Shown one piece after another: positions 8,275 to 16,645 of a stretch of DNA of 27,362 nucleotides (its first letter is position 1; every line of letters begins with the position of its first letter). The translations under genes were made by a program, and so were the position numbers. The DNA is from a virus, in the IMG/VR virus record IMGVR_UViG_3300020182_002139, positions 1-27,362 of that record; one strand, 5' to 3'. The notes below the pieces were generated by a model, which did no database searches, was not told where the DNA came from, and was given only the letters and a program-made list of their open reading frames with translations.

Positions 8275-9150
8275 ATGTTTGGAACAAACGAGATTATTGG
8301 CAAGAAATATTTTAAAGACGCACAACAAAACACCTTGATGGTGACCAGTATGTTCTTTACACTACAAGGTGAAGGTCCCTATGCTGGCATGCCTGCACTG
8401 TTCATTCGTCTGGCAAAATGCAACTTGGATTGCAGTTTTTGTGACACATTCTTTGATGATGGTGACACATTTACCTATGCAGAACTAGAGACCAAGGTAT
8501 ACGATACTATTCGTGACTTTTGGGTCAGCAAAGGCAAGCCTGTGCCCGAGTGGGCAGTACGTGGACGCAATGATTATCCAGGTGTTGTGTTGGTAATGAC
8601 AGGCGGTGAGCCACTATTACAAGACAACATCACAGGCTGGATGCAACGACAACTCACACACTACAAAGCAGTACAGGTTGAAAGCAATGGCGTGCCTGAA
8701 ACACTAGTACCAGAAGGTGTTACACTGGTATGTAGTCCCAAGTGCATTGAAAAGAACGGCAAGCCCGTCAAGTATCTTGCACCAAGCAAAACTATCTTAC
8801 AACGTGCAGACTGTTTGAAGTTTGTGGTCAGTGCAGACCCAGAGTCGCCATACAGCACAGTTCCAGATTGGGCATTTGAATGGAAACGCAACAATCCCAA
8901 CAAGGAAGTTTACTGTAGTCCTATGAACATCTACAACAATTTCCCACAGCGGATCAAACTACTTCGTGCAGAAAAAGGCACAATTACTATGGCAGAGCGT
9001 AGTACTGTGGATGAAGTGATTAGTTTCTGGGAACCAGGTCTATTAGACTTAAAAGCAAATCAGGCCAATCACGAATACGTGGGGCAGTTCTGTATTGAGA
9101 ACGGCTTTAAACTAAACTTACAACAACACCTGTACGCAAGTTTAGCATAG
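8275..9150 (+). CDS. queE: 7-carboxy-7-deazaguanine synthase (radical SAM)
   Basis: A 291-residue radical SAM protein. FFTLQGEGPYAGMPALFIRL (27-46) is the QueE signature before the cluster motif. The iron-sulfur ligands are C49, C53 and C56 (CNLDCSFCDT). VLVMTGGEPLLQ holds the SAM-binding GGEP. It is longer than the usual 210-240 residues, with extra sequence between the cluster and GGEP and in the later half. QueE converts 6-carboxy-tetrahydropterin to 7-carboxy-7-deazaguanine in preQ0/queuosine synthesis. Several phages use this pathway to put deazaguanine into DNA. QueC, QueD and FolE are not in the window, so partner enzymes must be elsewhere or from the host. Confidence 0.92.
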   Translation: MFGTNEIIGKKYFKDAQQNTLMVTSMFFTLQGEGPYAGMPALFIRLAKCNLDCSFCDTFFDDGDTFTYAELETKVYDTIRDFWVSKGKPVPEWAVRGRNDYPGVVLVMTGGEPLLQDNITGWMQRQLTHYKAVQVESNGVPETLVPEGVTLVCSPKCIEKNGKPVKYLAPSKTILQRADCLKFVVSADPESPYSTVPDWAFEWKRNNPNKEVYCSPMNIYNNFPQRIKLLRAEKGTITMAERSTVDEVISFWEPGLLDLKANQANHEYVGQFCIENGFKLNLQQHLYASLA

Positions 9151-9165
9151 GTTAGTTAAGTAACT

Positions 9166-9411
9166 ATGCCACTGGATAATTCGTTTGATACCGTGCAGAT
9201 TAACTGGAGATTGCTCAGGGTCACAAAATGGAAGTTAAAGTTGTGCTGGTGGCCGCAAACTTGTTCCTTAACTGGCATGAAACTCTGGGGTAAACAGGCA
9301 TACTACGGTGAGTACTACGGTGGATACGTAACGTATCCAGACATGGATCCAGACATGGAACACTACTGGATTGAACGTAACGAGTTTATTATATGGCAAC
9401 TGAAGAAGTAA
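9166..9411 (+). CDS. Small hypothetical protein
   Basis: An 81-residue aromatic-rich ORF (many Trp and Tyr, with GEYYGGYVTYPDMDPDMEHY near residue 50). Its position between queE and metK and the absence of any competing frame favour a real gene. The ATG at 9166 has no strong ribosome-binding site. No family recognised. Confidence 0.55.
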   Translation: MPLDNSFDTVQINWRLLRVTKWKLKLCWWPQTCSLTGMKLWGKQAYYGEYYGGYVTYPDMDPDMEHYWIERNEFIIWQLKK

Positions 9412-9439
9412 GAGTAAAGTAATAAAATAAAGGAAATCA

Positions 9440-10531
9440 ATGACATATCTATTTACAAGCGAATCAGTATCAGAAGGACACCCAGACAAAGTAGCAGATG
9501 CTATCAGTGATGCAGTATTAGATCTTGTCATGAGTAAAGAAGATCCTTCTCTGCGGTGTGCATGTGAAACTCTTGTCACTACAAATCGAGTGGTGCTGGC
9601 CGGAGAGTACAAAGGCATACTACACAACCAAGAAGTTGACAGTGCAGTACGAAAAGTCATTAAGGACATTGGTTACGAGCAAGATGGATTCCATTGGAAC
9701 AATGTAGAAATTACAAACTTGTTACACGGACAAAGTGCAGACATTGCATTGGGCACAGACACCTTTGGTGCAGGTGATCAGGGGTTGATGTTTGGTTACG
9801 CTACAAAAGAAACTGCTAACTACATGCCCAGTGCAATTTATTGGAGCCATTGCATTGTCGAAGAGCTAACCAAAGTTCGCAAGCAAGGTTCTACAGTGCT
9901 CGGTCCTGATGCCAAAAGTCAAGTGACATTTGAATACAACGATGACGGCAAGCCCGTGCGTATTGCCAAAGTTGTTTGCTCAACTCAACATAGCGAAGAT
10001 GCAGATATCAAATTTGTAAGAGAGTTTGTTGAGCGCATTATTCGAGAAGTTTTGCCAGCGCACTATGTCGACAGTGCTACAGAGTTCCACATCAATCCCA
10101 CTGGACGTTTTGTAGTTGGTGGGCCAGATGGTGACTGTGGGTTAACAGGACGCAAGATTATTGTTGACACATACGGCGGCTCAAGTCCGCATGGCGGCGG
10201 CGCATTTAGTGGCAAAGATCCCACCAAAGTAGATCGCAGTGCCGCCTACTTGACACGTTGGATTGCTAAAAACATTGTGGCAAGTGGCCGTGCAGATTGG
10301 GCCACTGTTCAAATCAGCTATGCTATTGGTATGAAAGATCCGATGAGCTTTTACATTGAAAGTAATGGTGACAGTAGACAGCTAACCAAGACAGTTGAAA
10401 ACTTAGTTGACATGACACCAAAAGGTATTATTGATAGATTTGAGCTGTTCCGTCCTATCTACAGTAGCACAACCAACTATGGACACTTTGGCAAGGATTA
10501 TTTGCCATGGGAAAAGATTGATTTATTCTAG
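9440..10531 (+). CDS. metK: S-adenosylmethionine synthetase
   Basis: A 363-residue protein with all three MetK landmarks: FTSESVSEGHPDKVAD with H14, D16 and K17 in the ATP site, the hexapeptide GAGDQG at 110-115, and the glycine-rich P-loop-like GGGAFSGKDPTKVDRSAAY in the later half. It is about 20 residues shorter than E. coli MetK, mostly at the ends. It makes SAM from methionine and ATP. AAAGGAAA upstream fixes the start at 9440. SAM users in the window are two methyltransferase-like proteins and QueE, so the gene probably boosts cofactor supply during infection. Confidence 0.95.
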   Translation: MTYLFTSESVSEGHPDKVADAISDAVLDLVMSKEDPSLRCACETLVTTNRVVLAGEYKGILHNQEVDSAVRKVIKDIGYEQDGFHWNNVEITNLLHGQSADIALGTDTFGAGDQGLMFGYATKETANYMPSAIYWSHCIVEELTKVRKQGSTVLGPDAKSQVTFEYNDDGKPVRIAKVVCSTQHSEDADIKFVREFVERIIREVLPAHYVDSATEFHINPTGRFVVGGPDGDCGLTGRKIIVDTYGGSSPHGGGAFSGKDPTKVDRSAAYLTRWIAKNIVASGRADWATVQISYAIGMKDPMSFYIESNGDSRQLTKTVENLVDMTPKGIIDRFELFRPIYSSTTNYGHFGKDYLPWEKIDLF

Positions 10532-10540
10532 GAGAATGTA

Positions 10541-10933
10541 ATGGGATTGTTTGACGTATTTAAAAAGAAACCACCACCAGTAGTGGCCAAAGAGCCCAAG
10601 GCAGAAAAGCCCAAAGCACCAGTCAAAACTGAAAAAGAAATTGCCACAGATAAAGGAGAACCGTGGGTTGCTATTTTGAGCATGGACATTGATCCCGAAA
10701 ATCTGCATCAAGGTGCTTTTGAATTGGATTGGAATGACAAGTTTGTTGCCAACTTGGTACGAGCAGGATACCAAGGTAGACCAGACGATAAAGACTCAGA
10801 CATTGTAGATCGATGGTTTCAGAATGTTTGCCGGCATGTGGTCATGGAGACATGGGAACAAGAAATGGCTAATAATCCCGCTCGTGTTGTCAAACAACGC
10901 GACATCGGCGACGGTAGAACAGAAGTGTCCTAA
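10541..10933 (+). CDS. Conserved phage-type hypothetical protein
   Basis: A 130-residue protein beginning MGLFDVFKKK, followed by a low-complexity Pro/Lys/Ala/Glu linker (about 10-38) and a compact domain starting GEPWVAILSMDIDPEN. An AGGAG site lies nine bases upstream. I recall similar short proteins in T4-like cyanophages but know of no function. Confidence 0.75.
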   Translation: MGLFDVFKKKPPPVVAKEPKAEKPKAPVKTEKEIATDKGEPWVAILSMDIDPENLHQGAFELDWNDKFVANLVRAGYQGRPDDKDSDIVDRWFQNVCRHVVMETWEQEMANNPARVVKQRDIGDGRTEVS

Positions 10934-10973
10934 TGATACTTGTTATTTCTTTTTACAGTTTAGGAGAACTTTT

Positions 10974-11675
10974 ATCATACTATATGTAAACGGCGACAGC
11001 CATACCGCGGCTGCCGAAGCGGTCAACCCACATGCGTTTGCAATGGATGATGCTCAATTGTTTTATATGGGTCGTGCTCCGCATCCAGAAAATTTTGCAG
11101 TCAGTTGGGCCAAACGTCTAGGTGATGCATTAAGAGCAGGCATTCATTGCGATGCCGAAAGTGCCAGTAGCAATACACGAATAATAAGAACAACTAGAAA
11201 ATGGTTAGAAAAGATACGCAACTTAGACGAAGTGTTGATGGTTATCCAATGGAGTACATGGGAACGTGAAGAATGGCTAATTGATGATGTTTACTATCAG
11301 ATTGGTGCTAGTGGCATGGATGATATTCCAGAGGAACATAAACAACGCTATAAAGAATTTGTAGTTAATGTAGATTGGGAGCAAAAAACTCTACAAGCAC
11401 ACAACGATATTTGGCAACTGCATAACGAATTAGAAGATTTGGGTGTTAACCACATTTTTTTCAACGGCAACAACGATTTCAGCAGTATCAAAGAACGTCG
11501 GGACTGGGGCACCAGTTATATTGACCCGTATGATCCAGCTGGTACTTATAATGCCCGAATAAGAGCAAAAGGTATCCAAACAGTCATGTCCAATTCGTGG
11601 CATTTTGGCAAGGACGGCCATAGTTTTTGGAATCGTTTTATGTTGCAATATATCAATACAAACAACAAAGTATGA
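10974..11675 (+). CDS. SGNH-hydrolase-like protein with a non-canonical start
   Basis: About 233 residues. Block I is VNGDSHTAAAEA near residue 5, with S9 as likely nucleophile, and a C-terminal FGKDGHSFWNRFM gives the D..H pair, so an SGNH-type fold is likely. Start: AGGAGA at 10962-10967 lies just upstream, but the in-frame codons before the conserved VNGDSH are ACT, TTT, ATC, ATA, CTA and TAT, with no ATG, GTG or TTG. ATC (10974) or ATA (10977) at normal spacing is the best candidate. A start far upstream at 10824 would bury about 110 bases inside the preceding gene and is less likely. It ends in an ATGA overlap with the next gene. Confidence 0.6.
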   Translation: MILYVNGDSHTAAAEAVNPHAFAMDDAQLFYMGRAPHPENFAVSWAKRLGDALRAGIHCDAESASSNTRIIRTTRKWLEKIRNLDEVLMVIQWSTWEREEWLIDDVYYQIGASGMDDIPEEHKQRYKEFVVNVDWEQKTLQAHNDIWQLHNELEDLGVNHIFFNGNNDFSSIKERRDWGTSYIDPYDPAGTYNARIRAKGIQTVMSNSWHFGKDGHSFWNRFMLQYINTNNKV

Positions 11676-12310
11676 AAATTCTTCTTCTATGTTACTGGGG
11701 CGGAGCAGGCGGCAAATTTATTGCTAATTGCCTTTCATTTAGTCACAAAGTAGCATTTGCAAATTTTGAAATAGCTAAAAATATTTTAAAAAATAAAGAG
11801 TTGTTAGAAAAATCAGTATTAGATACTATCCCAATGAGAAAAAATTCTAGTCAATGGCAAGAGTATGAACAAGGATGCTGGCAATTATTTGGCCCAGGGA
11901 TATACCATGCAAAAAAACTAAGTGATAATGGATTTAATGATCTTGAACAATTAGGCGATGTATGGCTACCTTTAATGGCCCACAATGACGAACAGATTAC
12001 ACGTTATTCCGAACTGTTCAAAGACCATAATATGTTTAAAGTTTTAATAGACGCTGATATAGCATTTATTGATCTTGCTGTTACAATTAAAATGCCACAT
12101 AAGAATAAAGAAACACACCTTGGACGATATCCTGGTTGGATTGATGAAATGAAATTGTTAAATTTTGATTTAGTAATAGATAATTGGAATCCGTTAATAC
12201 CTAAAAATCACTCAAATATAGTTAATTTAGCAAAATATCTTGGTGTTGATTTTGATATGTCATTGGCAAAAAAATATACAGAAAAATATATAAATTTTCA
12301 TATCAATTGA
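11672..12310 (+). CDS. Hypothetical protein with P-loop-like N-terminus
   Basis: 212 residues. The N-terminus MKILLLCYWGGAGGKFIANC looks like a beta strand followed by a glycine-rich phosphate-binding loop, as in sulfotransferase- or kinase-like folds, though it is not a strict Walker A. The rest is Lys/Asn/Ile-rich, with FDLVIDNWNPL near 170. The ATG at 11672 overlaps the previous TGA; the longer in-frame start at 11627 lies within the upstream gene. Marked A+T richness from about 11750 to 12300 suggests a different origin from its neighbours. Confidence 0.55.
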   Translation: MKILLLCYWGGAGGKFIANCLSFSHKVAFANFEIAKNILKNKELLEKSVLDTIPMRKNSSQWQEYEQGCWQLFGPGIYHAKKLSDNGFNDLEQLGDVWLPLMAHNDEQITRYSELFKDHNMFKVLIDADIAFIDLAVTIKMPHKNKETHLGRYPGWIDEMKLLNFDLVIDNWNPLIPKNHSNIVNLAKYLGVDFDMSLAKKYTEKYINFHIN

Positions 12311-12335
12311 CATCTATTATTATTTCTGCTATAAT
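12307..12335 (+). promoter_or_regulatory. Consensus sigma70 promoter giving a predicted leaderless mRNA
   Basis: TTGACA (12307-12312), 17 bases, TATAAT (12330-12335): a perfect consensus. The exonuclease ATG is at 12342, seven bases after the -10, so the A of the start codon is the expected transcription start. The same geometry is found at 4662-4697. Confidence 0.8.
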
Positions 12336-12341
12336 TAGACT

Positions 12342-13349
12342 ATGAAATATGTACTAATCGACACAGCCAATATGTTTTTTCGTGCCAGGCACACAGCTTT
12401 TCGTGCCAGCGATCCGTGGGAAAAAGTTGGGGTAGCATTACACACAACACTGATGAGTGCCAACAAGGTGGTCAAGCGTTTTGAAGCAGATCATGTTGTT
12501 TTTGCTTTGGAAGGTCGTAGCTGGCGTAAAGACCACTATAAACCTTACAAAGCCAACCGTACAGCGGCCCGGGCAGCTCTTACAGAAGCAGAAGCTGATG
12601 AAGATAAGATGTTCTGGGAAACGTATGACAATTTGACTAAATACTTGTCAGAACGAACCAACTGTAGTGTGCTCAGATGCCCCACTGCCGAAGGCGATGA
12701 CATTATTGCCCGTTGGATCAACTTGCATCCCCAAGACGAACATATTATTATCAGCAGTGACACGGACTTTGTTCAGTTACTTGCATCTAATGTAAAACAA
12801 TACAATGGAATCACAGACGAACTTATTACCATGGAAGGCATTTTTGATGCCAAAGGCAAACCTGTGATTGATAAGAAAACCAAGGAACCTAAAAAGATTC
12901 CAGATCCAGCCTGGTTGTTGTTTGAAAAGTGCATGCGTGGCGATACCAGTGACAATGTGTTTAGTGCATTTCCTGGAGTGCGTACCAAAGGTACCAAGAA
13001 CAAAGTTGGTCTTACAGAAGCATTCGAAGATCGTAACACAAAAGGTTACAACTGGAACAACATGATGTTGCAAAGGTGGACTGATCATAATGGCGACGAA
13101 CACCGTGTGCTTGACGATTACGAGCGTAATCGTGAATTGATTGATCTTACACACCAGCCACAAGACATCAAAGACACAGTGGATCTGGCCATCATTGAAC
13201 AAGTTTCACACAAAGATATTGGACAAGTGGGCGTACGGTTTATGCAATTTTGCGGCAAGTACGAACTGAATAGATGTAGCGACAATGCCGACAGCTTTGG
13301 TCGCTGGATGAATGAAACATACAAAGGAGTATTAAATGTTAGTGGCTAA
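12342..13349 (+). CDS. 5'-3' exonuclease / RNase H, FEN family
   Basis: A 335-residue member of the T4 RNase H/T5 D15/Pol I 5'-nuclease family. Metal-site residues are D7 in YVLIDTANMFF, the arch K/R-rich KPYKANR (67-73), AEGDDIIAR with E117, D119 and D120, SSDTDFVQL with D140 and D142, and GDTSDN with D201 and D204. It would remove RNA primers and 5' flaps during phage DNA replication. It is placed directly on a consensus promoter with essentially no 5' UTR, implying leaderless translation. It overlaps the next gene by 14 bases. Confidence 0.9.
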   Translation: MKYVLIDTANMFFRARHTAFRASDPWEKVGVALHTTLMSANKVVKRFEADHVVFALEGRSWRKDHYKPYKANRTAARAALTEAEADEDKMFWETYDNLTKYLSERTNCSVLRCPTAEGDDIIARWINLHPQDEHIIISSDTDFVQLLASNVKQYNGITDELITMEGIFDAKGKPVIDKKTKEPKKIPDPAWLLFEKCMRGDTSDNVFSAFPGVRTKGTKNKVGLTEAFEDRNTKGYNWNNMMLQRWTDHNGDEHRVLDDYERNRELIDLTHQPQDIKDTVDLAIIEQVSHKDIGQVGVRFMQFCGKYELNRCSDNADSFGRWMNETYKGVLNVSG

Positions 13350-13773
13350 AGTAGTAGCTGATAAGCAGTACTGGATCTTACAAGATGAAGATCAAAAGGT
13401 TGGCAACATTGAAGCATGGGACGGCGGGTATCAAGTTCGCATCCATGATCAAGTAAAACAATTTAAAACAATTCGACTGGCGGCACGTGAGGCCAACATC
13501 ACATTTGAAAAGAAACCGCTCAGGTCCAAACCTGACAACAGTATGGTACACGGTTTTCCTGTTGTAGGAAGATCATATAATCCTGTATGGGACGTGACGC
13601 ATCGGTTGCCATTGTATACCAAGAATAGAAAAAGCAAGTCTTGGTTTGCCGCAGGTTGGTATTCGGTCAAGCGCGGACGCAAGTGGCGAGTGGTACAGGA
13701 TCCAAAATTGATTGCACTGCAACGTTATCCATATCAAGGCCCATTTTATAACAAAGACGAAGTAACAGTATGA
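13336..13773 (+). CDS. Conserved phage-type hypothetical protein
   Basis: A 145-residue basic protein containing VHGFPVVGRSYNPVWDV (about 71-87), LPLYTKNRKSKSWFAAGWY (about 91-109) and a C-terminal LIALQRYPYQGPFYNKDE. I recall this pattern in uncharacterised proteins of T4-like marine phages. AAAGGAG lies just before the ATG at 13336. Function unknown. Confidence 0.8.
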   Translation: MLVAKVVADKQYWILQDEDQKVGNIEAWDGGYQVRIHDQVKQFKTIRLAAREANITFEKKPLRSKPDNSMVHGFPVVGRSYNPVWDVTHRLPLYTKNRKSKSWFAAGWYSVKRGRKWRVVQDPKLIALQRYPYQGPFYNKDEVTV

Positions 13774-14138
13774 CATCACCATTTCGCGACCAAGAAAAAT
13801 TTATGAACGCTTGTGATCAAACCACAAGTGACTATAACAAAGATCAATACAACATGTATATTGGGCTAATACAAGAAGAACACGACGAACTACAAGAGGC
13901 CATTAACGCCAACGATCGTGTTGAACAACTAGACGCATTGATTGACATTCTTGTTGTGACCATTGGTGCTATCCATAGCGCTGGCTTTGATGCCGAAGGT
14001 GCGTGGAAGGAAGTTATGTCAACAAACTTTGCCAAGATTGATCGAGAAACCGGCAAGGTTCGCAAACGTGAAGATGGCAAGGTGCTCAAACCACTAGGGT
14101 GGACTGCTCCAGAACTTACTCCATTCTTAACAAAATGA
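13770..14138 (+). CDS. MazG-like nucleotide pyrophosphohydrolase
   Basis: A 122-residue all-alpha protein of the MazG/phosphoribosyl-ATP pyrophosphohydrolase-like class. The metal-binding E-E-x-x-E is EEHDE and the later D-x-x-D is in LDALIDILVVTIGA. The C-terminal KIDRETGKVRKREDGKV and PLGW match phage members. It probably hydrolyses non-canonical or excess nucleoside triphosphates to monophosphates. It overlaps both neighbours by four bases (ATGA), so it is co-translated in the replication/nucleotide block. Confidence 0.85.
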   Translation: MTSPFRDQEKFMNACDQTTSDYNKDQYNMYIGLIQEEHDELQEAINANDRVEQLDALIDILVVTIGAIHSAGFDAEGAWKEVMSTNFAKIDRETGKVRKREDGKVLKPLGWTAPELTPFLTK

Positions 14139-14344
14139 GTATCCATATTCAAAAATTCATTGAGCGTGTACAAGGCTTTGAAGCACGAGCAACCAAAGAC
14201 TTTACTATGCCAATGAAGGATGCCAAAGATCTACATGCAGACATTACCAAATTGCTGTTGACTTTGCACAATTTGCGAGAAGTCGCTGTAAACGCACAAC
14301 AAAACGATAAAATTACTGTAGAAGTCGAAGGTGGGTCGTTCTAA
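14135..14344 (+). CDS. Small helical hypothetical protein
   Basis: 69 residues starting at ATG 14135, which overlaps the MazG-like stop. The longer in-frame start at 14099 is rejected because it lies in the upstream gene. It is mostly alpha-helical, charged, and ends in TVEVEGGSF. No function known. Confidence 0.75.
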   Translation: MSIHIQKFIERVQGFEARATKDFTMPMKDAKDLHADITKLLLTLHNLREVAVNAQQNDKITVEVEGGSF

Positions 14345-14345
14345 T

Positions 14346-14381
14346 AACTCCCTATATTTGTCATAAATAAATGTAGGAGTT
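14346..14381 (+). promoter_or_regulatory. Hairpin with a T4-like late promoter motif in its loop
   Basis: AACTCC and TATATTT (14346-14359) pair with AAATGTA and GGAGTT (14369-14381), with one bulged C. The loop carries CATAAATA (14362-14369), matching the NATAAATA late-promoter motif of T4-like phages, 18 bases before the ATG at 14388. The TAGGAG Shine-Dalgarno is inside the 3' arm, so read-through RNA would fold the ribosome-binding site away while late transcripts starting within the loop region would leave it free. Confidence 0.5.
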
Positions 14382-14387
14382 TAATGA

Positions 14388-14681
14388 ATGTCACGACCCA
14401 AACCAAAAGTTCTACTAGAACTAACCAACAAGTCAACTTACAAAACAGAACAGGTATTGTCGTCGGACGGGGTGTGGGCTGTATTTTTTGACGGTGGCCC
14501 TATCAATCTCAAAACCAGCAACATGCTGGTCCAGCATCCCGGGCCCAAATACAAGAAAGTGTCGTTCTCAAATCCAGGACATGCACACAATCTTTCCAAG
14601 AAGCTGAACACACAGTTCAAAACTGACAAATTCACAGTGGTGTTGTTACAGCAAGGCAACACAGTTACATCGAGTAACTAG
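14388..14681 (+). CDS. Conserved phage-type hypothetical protein
   Basis: A 97-residue basic protein (SRPKPKVLLELTNKSTYKTE at the N-terminus; NPGHAHNLSKKLN near 62). Start chosen at 14388: TAGGAG is at good spacing, and the ATG four bases earlier is in another frame that closes after about 35 codons. Probably a late gene, given the upstream CATAAATA. Confidence 0.75.
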   Translation: MSRPKPKVLLELTNKSTYKTEQVLSSDGVWAVFFDGGPINLKTSNMLVQHPGPKYKKVSFSNPGHAHNLSKKLNTQFKTDKFTVVLLQQGNTVTSSN

Positions 14682-15043
14682 TGCGTGACAAATTAAAATT
14701 AACTGAAGCATTGGTAGCAGAGCTGCCGGAACAGTTTGAAGAGTCAGTGGAATCTGCATTACGATCTTGGTGGGCAAATATTCGCAAGACCGGCGGCATG
14801 CGATTGAGCGAACACGGGTATTATGTTTTTAGTCGTGTGTTGGACATAGCACATTACGGAATTGATATTAACCCCTCACCGGGTAATCGTCGTATTGTTC
14901 TTACGCTGGATCGCAAACTTCAAACTCCTTACTACATTGAACTTGTAAAACGTATACCTGTTCGTGTGTATATGTTTGGTAGCCGCGAAGCAGTGGCAGC
15001 ACAGTTGTATGGTGATCTGGAAAAGTTCTTGAAAAATTATTGA
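14681..15043 (+). CDS. Hypothetical protein (GTG start)
   Basis: 120 residues starting at GTG 14681, one base inside the preceding TAG. It has an N-terminal helical region with SALRSWWANIRKTGGMRLSE (about 25-44), then alternating strands. Seems co-translated with the upstream gene. No family recognised. Confidence 0.7.
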   Translation: MRDKLKLTEALVAELPEQFEESVESALRSWWANIRKTGGMRLSEHGYYVFSRVLDIAHYGIDINPSPGNRRIVLTLDRKLQTPYYIELVKRIPVRVYMFGSREAVAAQLYGDLEKFLKNY

Positions 15044-15055
15044 TTAAGTAACAGC

Positions 15056-15709
15056 ATGAAAGATATTTTAAAGACAGCACTAGGCTCCACGTATTGCATG
15101 TTTTATAATCCTGCAATACCTGCATCAAGTTTGACACCTGTGCAGACACTTGACGGAGCGTGCCACGTTGTAAATCAACAACTGGAAATCAATGGCACCA
15201 ATTTATTAACTTGGGCAGCAAGTAAACAAGACGAAATTGCAAGATTACTATGGGTCAATCTTTTTTATCAAAATTTAGATCAAGAACCCATTCGTAAACC
15301 CATATTGGTACACAAACACAACAATCAATTATTGGTTGATTGCGGCGACACTCGATTAATGGCATTGCAATTGAAGACATTGACTGCCACAGTTGGTGTT
15401 GTCATCACATGCTTGGCAGCCGAATCAGCACAATACAGCACATGGCAGCCGATAGCCTGTGACATGGATTTGATAACAGCGACTAATTTTGGTTTGAACA
15501 ATACTACAATTTTGGTCACTGCCACTGCACCCGATGCCGACTATGCAGTTGAATGGATGGAAATAGGTGATCAATCAACTGCTCATCATCTTCATAATAT
15601 CGATCATAGGATAGAAATGATGCAACGATACTTGGATACTCAACCAACTGACTTTCAGTTCAGTGTCAATTGGGCACGGACGCCTATTGACTGGGAAATG
15701 TTTTTTTAG
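15056..15709 (+). CDS. Hypothetical protein, possible ParB/sulfiredoxin-like fold
   Basis: 217 residues. The central part, KPILVHKHNNQLLVDCGDTR then LMALQL (about 81-106), has the strand-turn-helix pattern of ParB N-terminal/sulfiredoxin-like domains, in which a D/E-x-G-x-x-R segment binds nucleotide or DNA. The remainder does not match anything I know. It precedes two glycosyltransferase-like genes; the gap to the next gene is three bases. Confidence 0.5.
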   Translation: MKDILKTALGSTYCMFYNPAIPASSLTPVQTLDGACHVVNQQLEINGTNLLTWAASKQDEIARLLWVNLFYQNLDQEPIRKPILVHKHNNQLLVDCGDTRLMALQLKTLTATVGVVITCLAAESAQYSTWQPIACDMDLITATNFGLNNTTILVTATAPDADYAVEWMEIGDQSTAHHLHNIDHRIEMMQRYLDTQPTDFQFSVNWARTPIDWEMFF

Positions 15710-15712
15710 TTT

Positions 15713-16645
15713 ATGTTTGATCCAAAAAAAGTTATACACGAACAAACCTGGTGTTTTCAAGACAAAGAAAATACAATTAATCAACAACTTGCTCTTGCCG
15801 TCAAGAATCGTAAAGACATATCTTGGAGATTGGTCGACAGTGTGTTTATGCATGAACCTGGTGCCTGGACAAATGATATAGTTGTAACTGACAATATACC
15901 GCTGACACCGATCAAAGGGAAGTTGTTGTCTGTTGTTCCAGAGTTTTGGCACATCAACAAATATACTCCAGTTTACACCAACAAACAACCCGCCTTTGCT
16001 TACAATTGTTTTATGAATCGTATCAGCGGAGATCGATCACAACTATTTTATGAACTGGTAAGAAGAAATTTGTTATCACACGGATTGGTCAGTTTCAATT
16101 GTTTACGTAACGGCACATTGTCCACTGACTCTATAGAACTCAGAAAAGAAAATTATGATTGGCAATATCAAGAAGCCAACCTGGAAAGATATAATCAAGA
16201 ACATCAAGCCAGTTGCAATGTAATTCCATATAATAATATTGAGAATTACAAAGGACTCGAATCTTGTATAATTGATTCAAACATCAGTGTAGTACTTGAA
16301 ACCTATATCAGTGACAGCCATATTACCTTTAGTGAAAAATTGTTTAGAGTGTTACAGATGCCCAGACCGTGGTTGTTGTATTGTAGCCCGCAGTCGATAA
16401 AATACTTGAAACAATACGGGTTTGATGTACTTGACGACTATGTTGATCACAGTTATGATCAAATTGTAGATCATCAAAAGCGATTAATTAGCATTGTTGA
16501 CCAATTAGAGTCGTTTGTTGGGCGTGTATATAGCAATGTTGACTATGCTAGATTTGATCAGGCAGCAATGCATAATCGTAATCTATTATGCGAGTTTGAA
16601 AAAGCATGGCCCAAAAAGTTTGAAAATATTTTAAAACAACTATGA
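15713..16645 (+). CDS. Glycosyltransferase-like protein (paralogue 1)
   Basis: 310 residues. The C-terminal third (SVVLETYISDSHITFSEKLF, then KYLKQYGFDVLDDYVDHSYD) is shared with the proteins at 16642 and 20121. The conserved core ET...(T/S)EK followed by a switch to a G/P-rich strand and a YGFD.(F/L) block resembles the nucleotide-sugar half of exostosin or fucosyltransferase-like GT-B enzymes. The N-terminal half is divergent. It ends in an ATGA overlap with its paralogue. Confidence 0.55.
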   Translation: MFDPKKVIHEQTWCFQDKENTINQQLALAVKNRKDISWRLVDSVFMHEPGAWTNDIVVTDNIPLTPIKGKLLSVVPEFWHINKYTPVYTNKQPAFAYNCFMNRISGDRSQLFYELVRRNLLSHGLVSFNCLRNGTLSTDSIELRKENYDWQYQEANLERYNQEHQASCNVIPYNNIENYKGLESCIIDSNISVVLETYISDSHITFSEKLFRVLQMPRPWLLYCSPQSIKYLKQYGFDVLDDYVDHSYDQIVDHQKRLISIVDQLESFVGRVYSNVDYARFDQAAMHNRNLLCEFEKAWPKKFENILKQL

